A stretch of 32,514 bases of DNA from an uncultured Bacteroides sp. (GTDB lineage Bacteria > Bacteroidota > Bacteroidia > Bacteroidales > Bacteroidaceae): the NCBI GenBank assembly GCA_958477465.1, contig CAUEFX010000050.1, forward strand, positions 1-32,514, given 5' to 3'. The notes below the pieces were generated by a model. That model made no database searches and was not told the origin of the DNA. It saw nothing but the letters and a program-made list of their open reading frames with translations. The first letter of the stretch is position 1. Each line of letters opens with the position of its first letter. The translations under genes and the position numbers were made by a program. Positions 31,687 through 32,514 of this stretch are shown in pieces.

Positions 31687-32103
31687 TCATCTGCATCTTT
31701 TTGAATTTTTCATTCTCCATCTCCGTACATGTAAATACACTCCCATAGAGTAGTAAACAGCAGATATTACAAAGCAAAAAATAGCGAGAAAATTCTGCCG
31801 GCTTTCCAGTATAAGTTCTACTCCAAGAAATAAGGTGTAAATAAAGACAGGGCTACTTATTAATATTCCGGAATCCCACTTAAGCGTATTTTCAATAACA
31901 TCATGAGAACAAGTTTCCTTTGTTTCCGCTTCAGTATTTTTCAAATGAAGTGTCATTGCTTTATAAATAGTATAATTATAAATACTTAGTAACAGAATAG
32001 GAACCAATCCCATCAGATCCAAACCATAATTGACCGTTCTATCAATATAGTTGAGAAGCAAAAGTACGATAACTAAGAAATAATCTCTTATCCAATTTTT
32101 CAT
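31687..32103 (-). CDS. Small multi-pass membrane protein, copy B
   Basis: A 138-residue protein with hydrophobic segments at about 7-20, 29-45, 80-99 and 104-124, a polar loop (50-78) and a basic end VRRWRMKNSKRCR. It is a paralogue of the 133-residue protein at 30489-30890 (aligned: SPVFIYTLFLG with SPLVLYLLFLG). No known family. The first 37 codons and the upstream 17 bases occur again, with three differences, at 32387-32514. The start at 32103 is shared by both copies. Function unknown; the HTH gene is 143 nt downstream. Confidence 0.65.
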   Translation of the reverse strand: MKNWIRDYFLVIVLLLLNYIDRTVNYGLDLMGLVPILLLSIYNYTIYKAMTLHLKNTEAETKETCSHDVIENTLKWDSGILISSPVFIYTLFLGVELILESRQNFLAIFCFVISAVYYSMGVYLHVRRWRMKNSKRCR

Positions 32104-32120
32104 ATCACGTTATTATTAGT
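31993..32120 (+). repeat. Direct repeat, left copy
   Basis: 128 bp that recur at 32387-32514 (offset 394) with three substitutions. It covers the 5' end of the 138-residue membrane protein gene and 17 bases before its start. The right copy runs into the window edge, so the repeat may be longer. Confidence 0.95.
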
Positions 32121-32339
32121 ACATGTATTACTGATGCAAATCAAGCCCTTTCATCGGAAATCATCAAATAATTTTGGTGACAGAAAGGTAACAATATGAA
32201 TCAAAAGGTAATAGCGAAGATTTTAATTCGTTGATTGTCAAATATTAAATATTGGTTTACACCAGATTTGTATGGGGATGGGGATTTATCCGTGACCGAA
32301 CAGGGTTAAATGAAAGAGCCGTGGACTTATAATGATTTT

Positions 32340-32363
32340 ATTACTAATAATCTTGTTAGTAAT
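32340..32363. repeat. Inverted repeat near the duplication junction
   Basis: ATTACTAA (32340-32347) and TTAGTAAT (32356-32363) form an 8-bp stem with an 8-nt loop, 24 bp from the left edge of the second direct-repeat copy. Confidence 0.5.
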
Positions 32364-32374
32364 AACTATATTAC

Positions 32375-32497
32375 CTATCTCTGCATCAGAATAGGAACCA
32401 ATCCTATCAGATCCAAATCATAATTGACCGTTCTATCAATATAGTTGAGAAGCAAAAGCACGATAACTAAGAAATAATCTCTTATCCAATTTTTCAT
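32375..32497 (-). pseudogene. Truncated third copy of membrane protein gene
   Basis: A 40-codon frame starting MKNWIRDYFLVIVLLLLNYI as in copy B. It follows copy B for 37 residues with two amino-acid changes (G to D, M to I) and then stops at MQR. It is a 5' fragment left by a partial tandem duplication. Confidence 0.8.
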
Positions 32498-32514
32498 ATC
32501 ACGTTATTATTAGT
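32387..32514 (+). repeat. Direct repeat, right copy
   Basis: Right copy of the 128-bp repeat described at 31993-32120, differing at three positions. It is cut by the window end. Confidence 0.95.

Noticed and set aside
31553..31720. 55-codon minus-strand frame beginning MENEKFKKMQMIRVRYQ
   Set aside because: It starts inside the 3' end of the membrane protein gene in another frame and has no recognisable family or promoter. A small real gene cannot be excluded.
1..32514. Search for tRNA, rRNA, insertion sequences, integrases or prophage genes
   Set aside because: I found no tRNA-like cloverleaf, rRNA segment, transposase or integrase that I could support by eye.

Overview
The window looks like a chromosome segment of a Bacteroides species (phylum Bacteroidota). 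Three things point there: the housekeeping gene order, a C-terminally fused DAHP synthase/chorismate mutase, and repeated exact copies of the Bacteroides -7 promoter box TAnnTTTG, two of them with TTTG exactly 20 nt upstream. I cannot name the species.

Layout. 1-172: terminator-like hairpin and a repeat-built inverted element at the 3' end of nadK. 173-5276: nadK (-) divergent from pdxJ-exbB-exbD-tonB-like (+), then a DJ-1/PfpI protein and ispD. 5269-11014: recG; ndk with a secreted M23/LysM peptidase; a duplicated DUF1599 protein overlapping a DoxX-like membrane protein. 11015-13176: tpiA, a SPOR-domain lipo/secreted protein, folE. 13196-19783 (-): dnaG with its own promoter, preceded by a complete phenylalanine/tyrosine operon in the order leader peptide, pheA, aminotransferase, DAHP synthase/chorismate mutase, tyrA. 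19878-24718 (-): TPR protein, recQ, recJ. 24865-29060 (+): tsaC, small sugar transferase, ClC channel with CBS domains, fmt. 29061-32514: an AT-richer accessory stretch with a 22-bp hairpin array, a broken AAA ATPase, and a small duplicated locus of paralogous membrane proteins around an HTH regulator; one duplicate is cut off by the window edge.

The most interesting signal is a short unannotated leader upstream of pheA: a consensus promoter, a 28-codon reading frame in which 11 of codons 4-16 are Phe or Tyr, an antiterminator segment inside that frame, and an intrinsic terminator 24 nt before the pheA start. This is the architecture of ribosome-mediated attenuation and would couple the whole Phe/Tyr branch to charged tRNA-Phe/tRNA-Tyr.

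A second theme is intergenic arrays made of short, strictly phased repeat units (8, 10, 12 and 22 bp) that mostly form inverted arms or serial hairpins. Five such arrays sit just 3' of nadK, aroF, recQ, the ClC gene and fmt; their sequences are unrelated but their design is alike.
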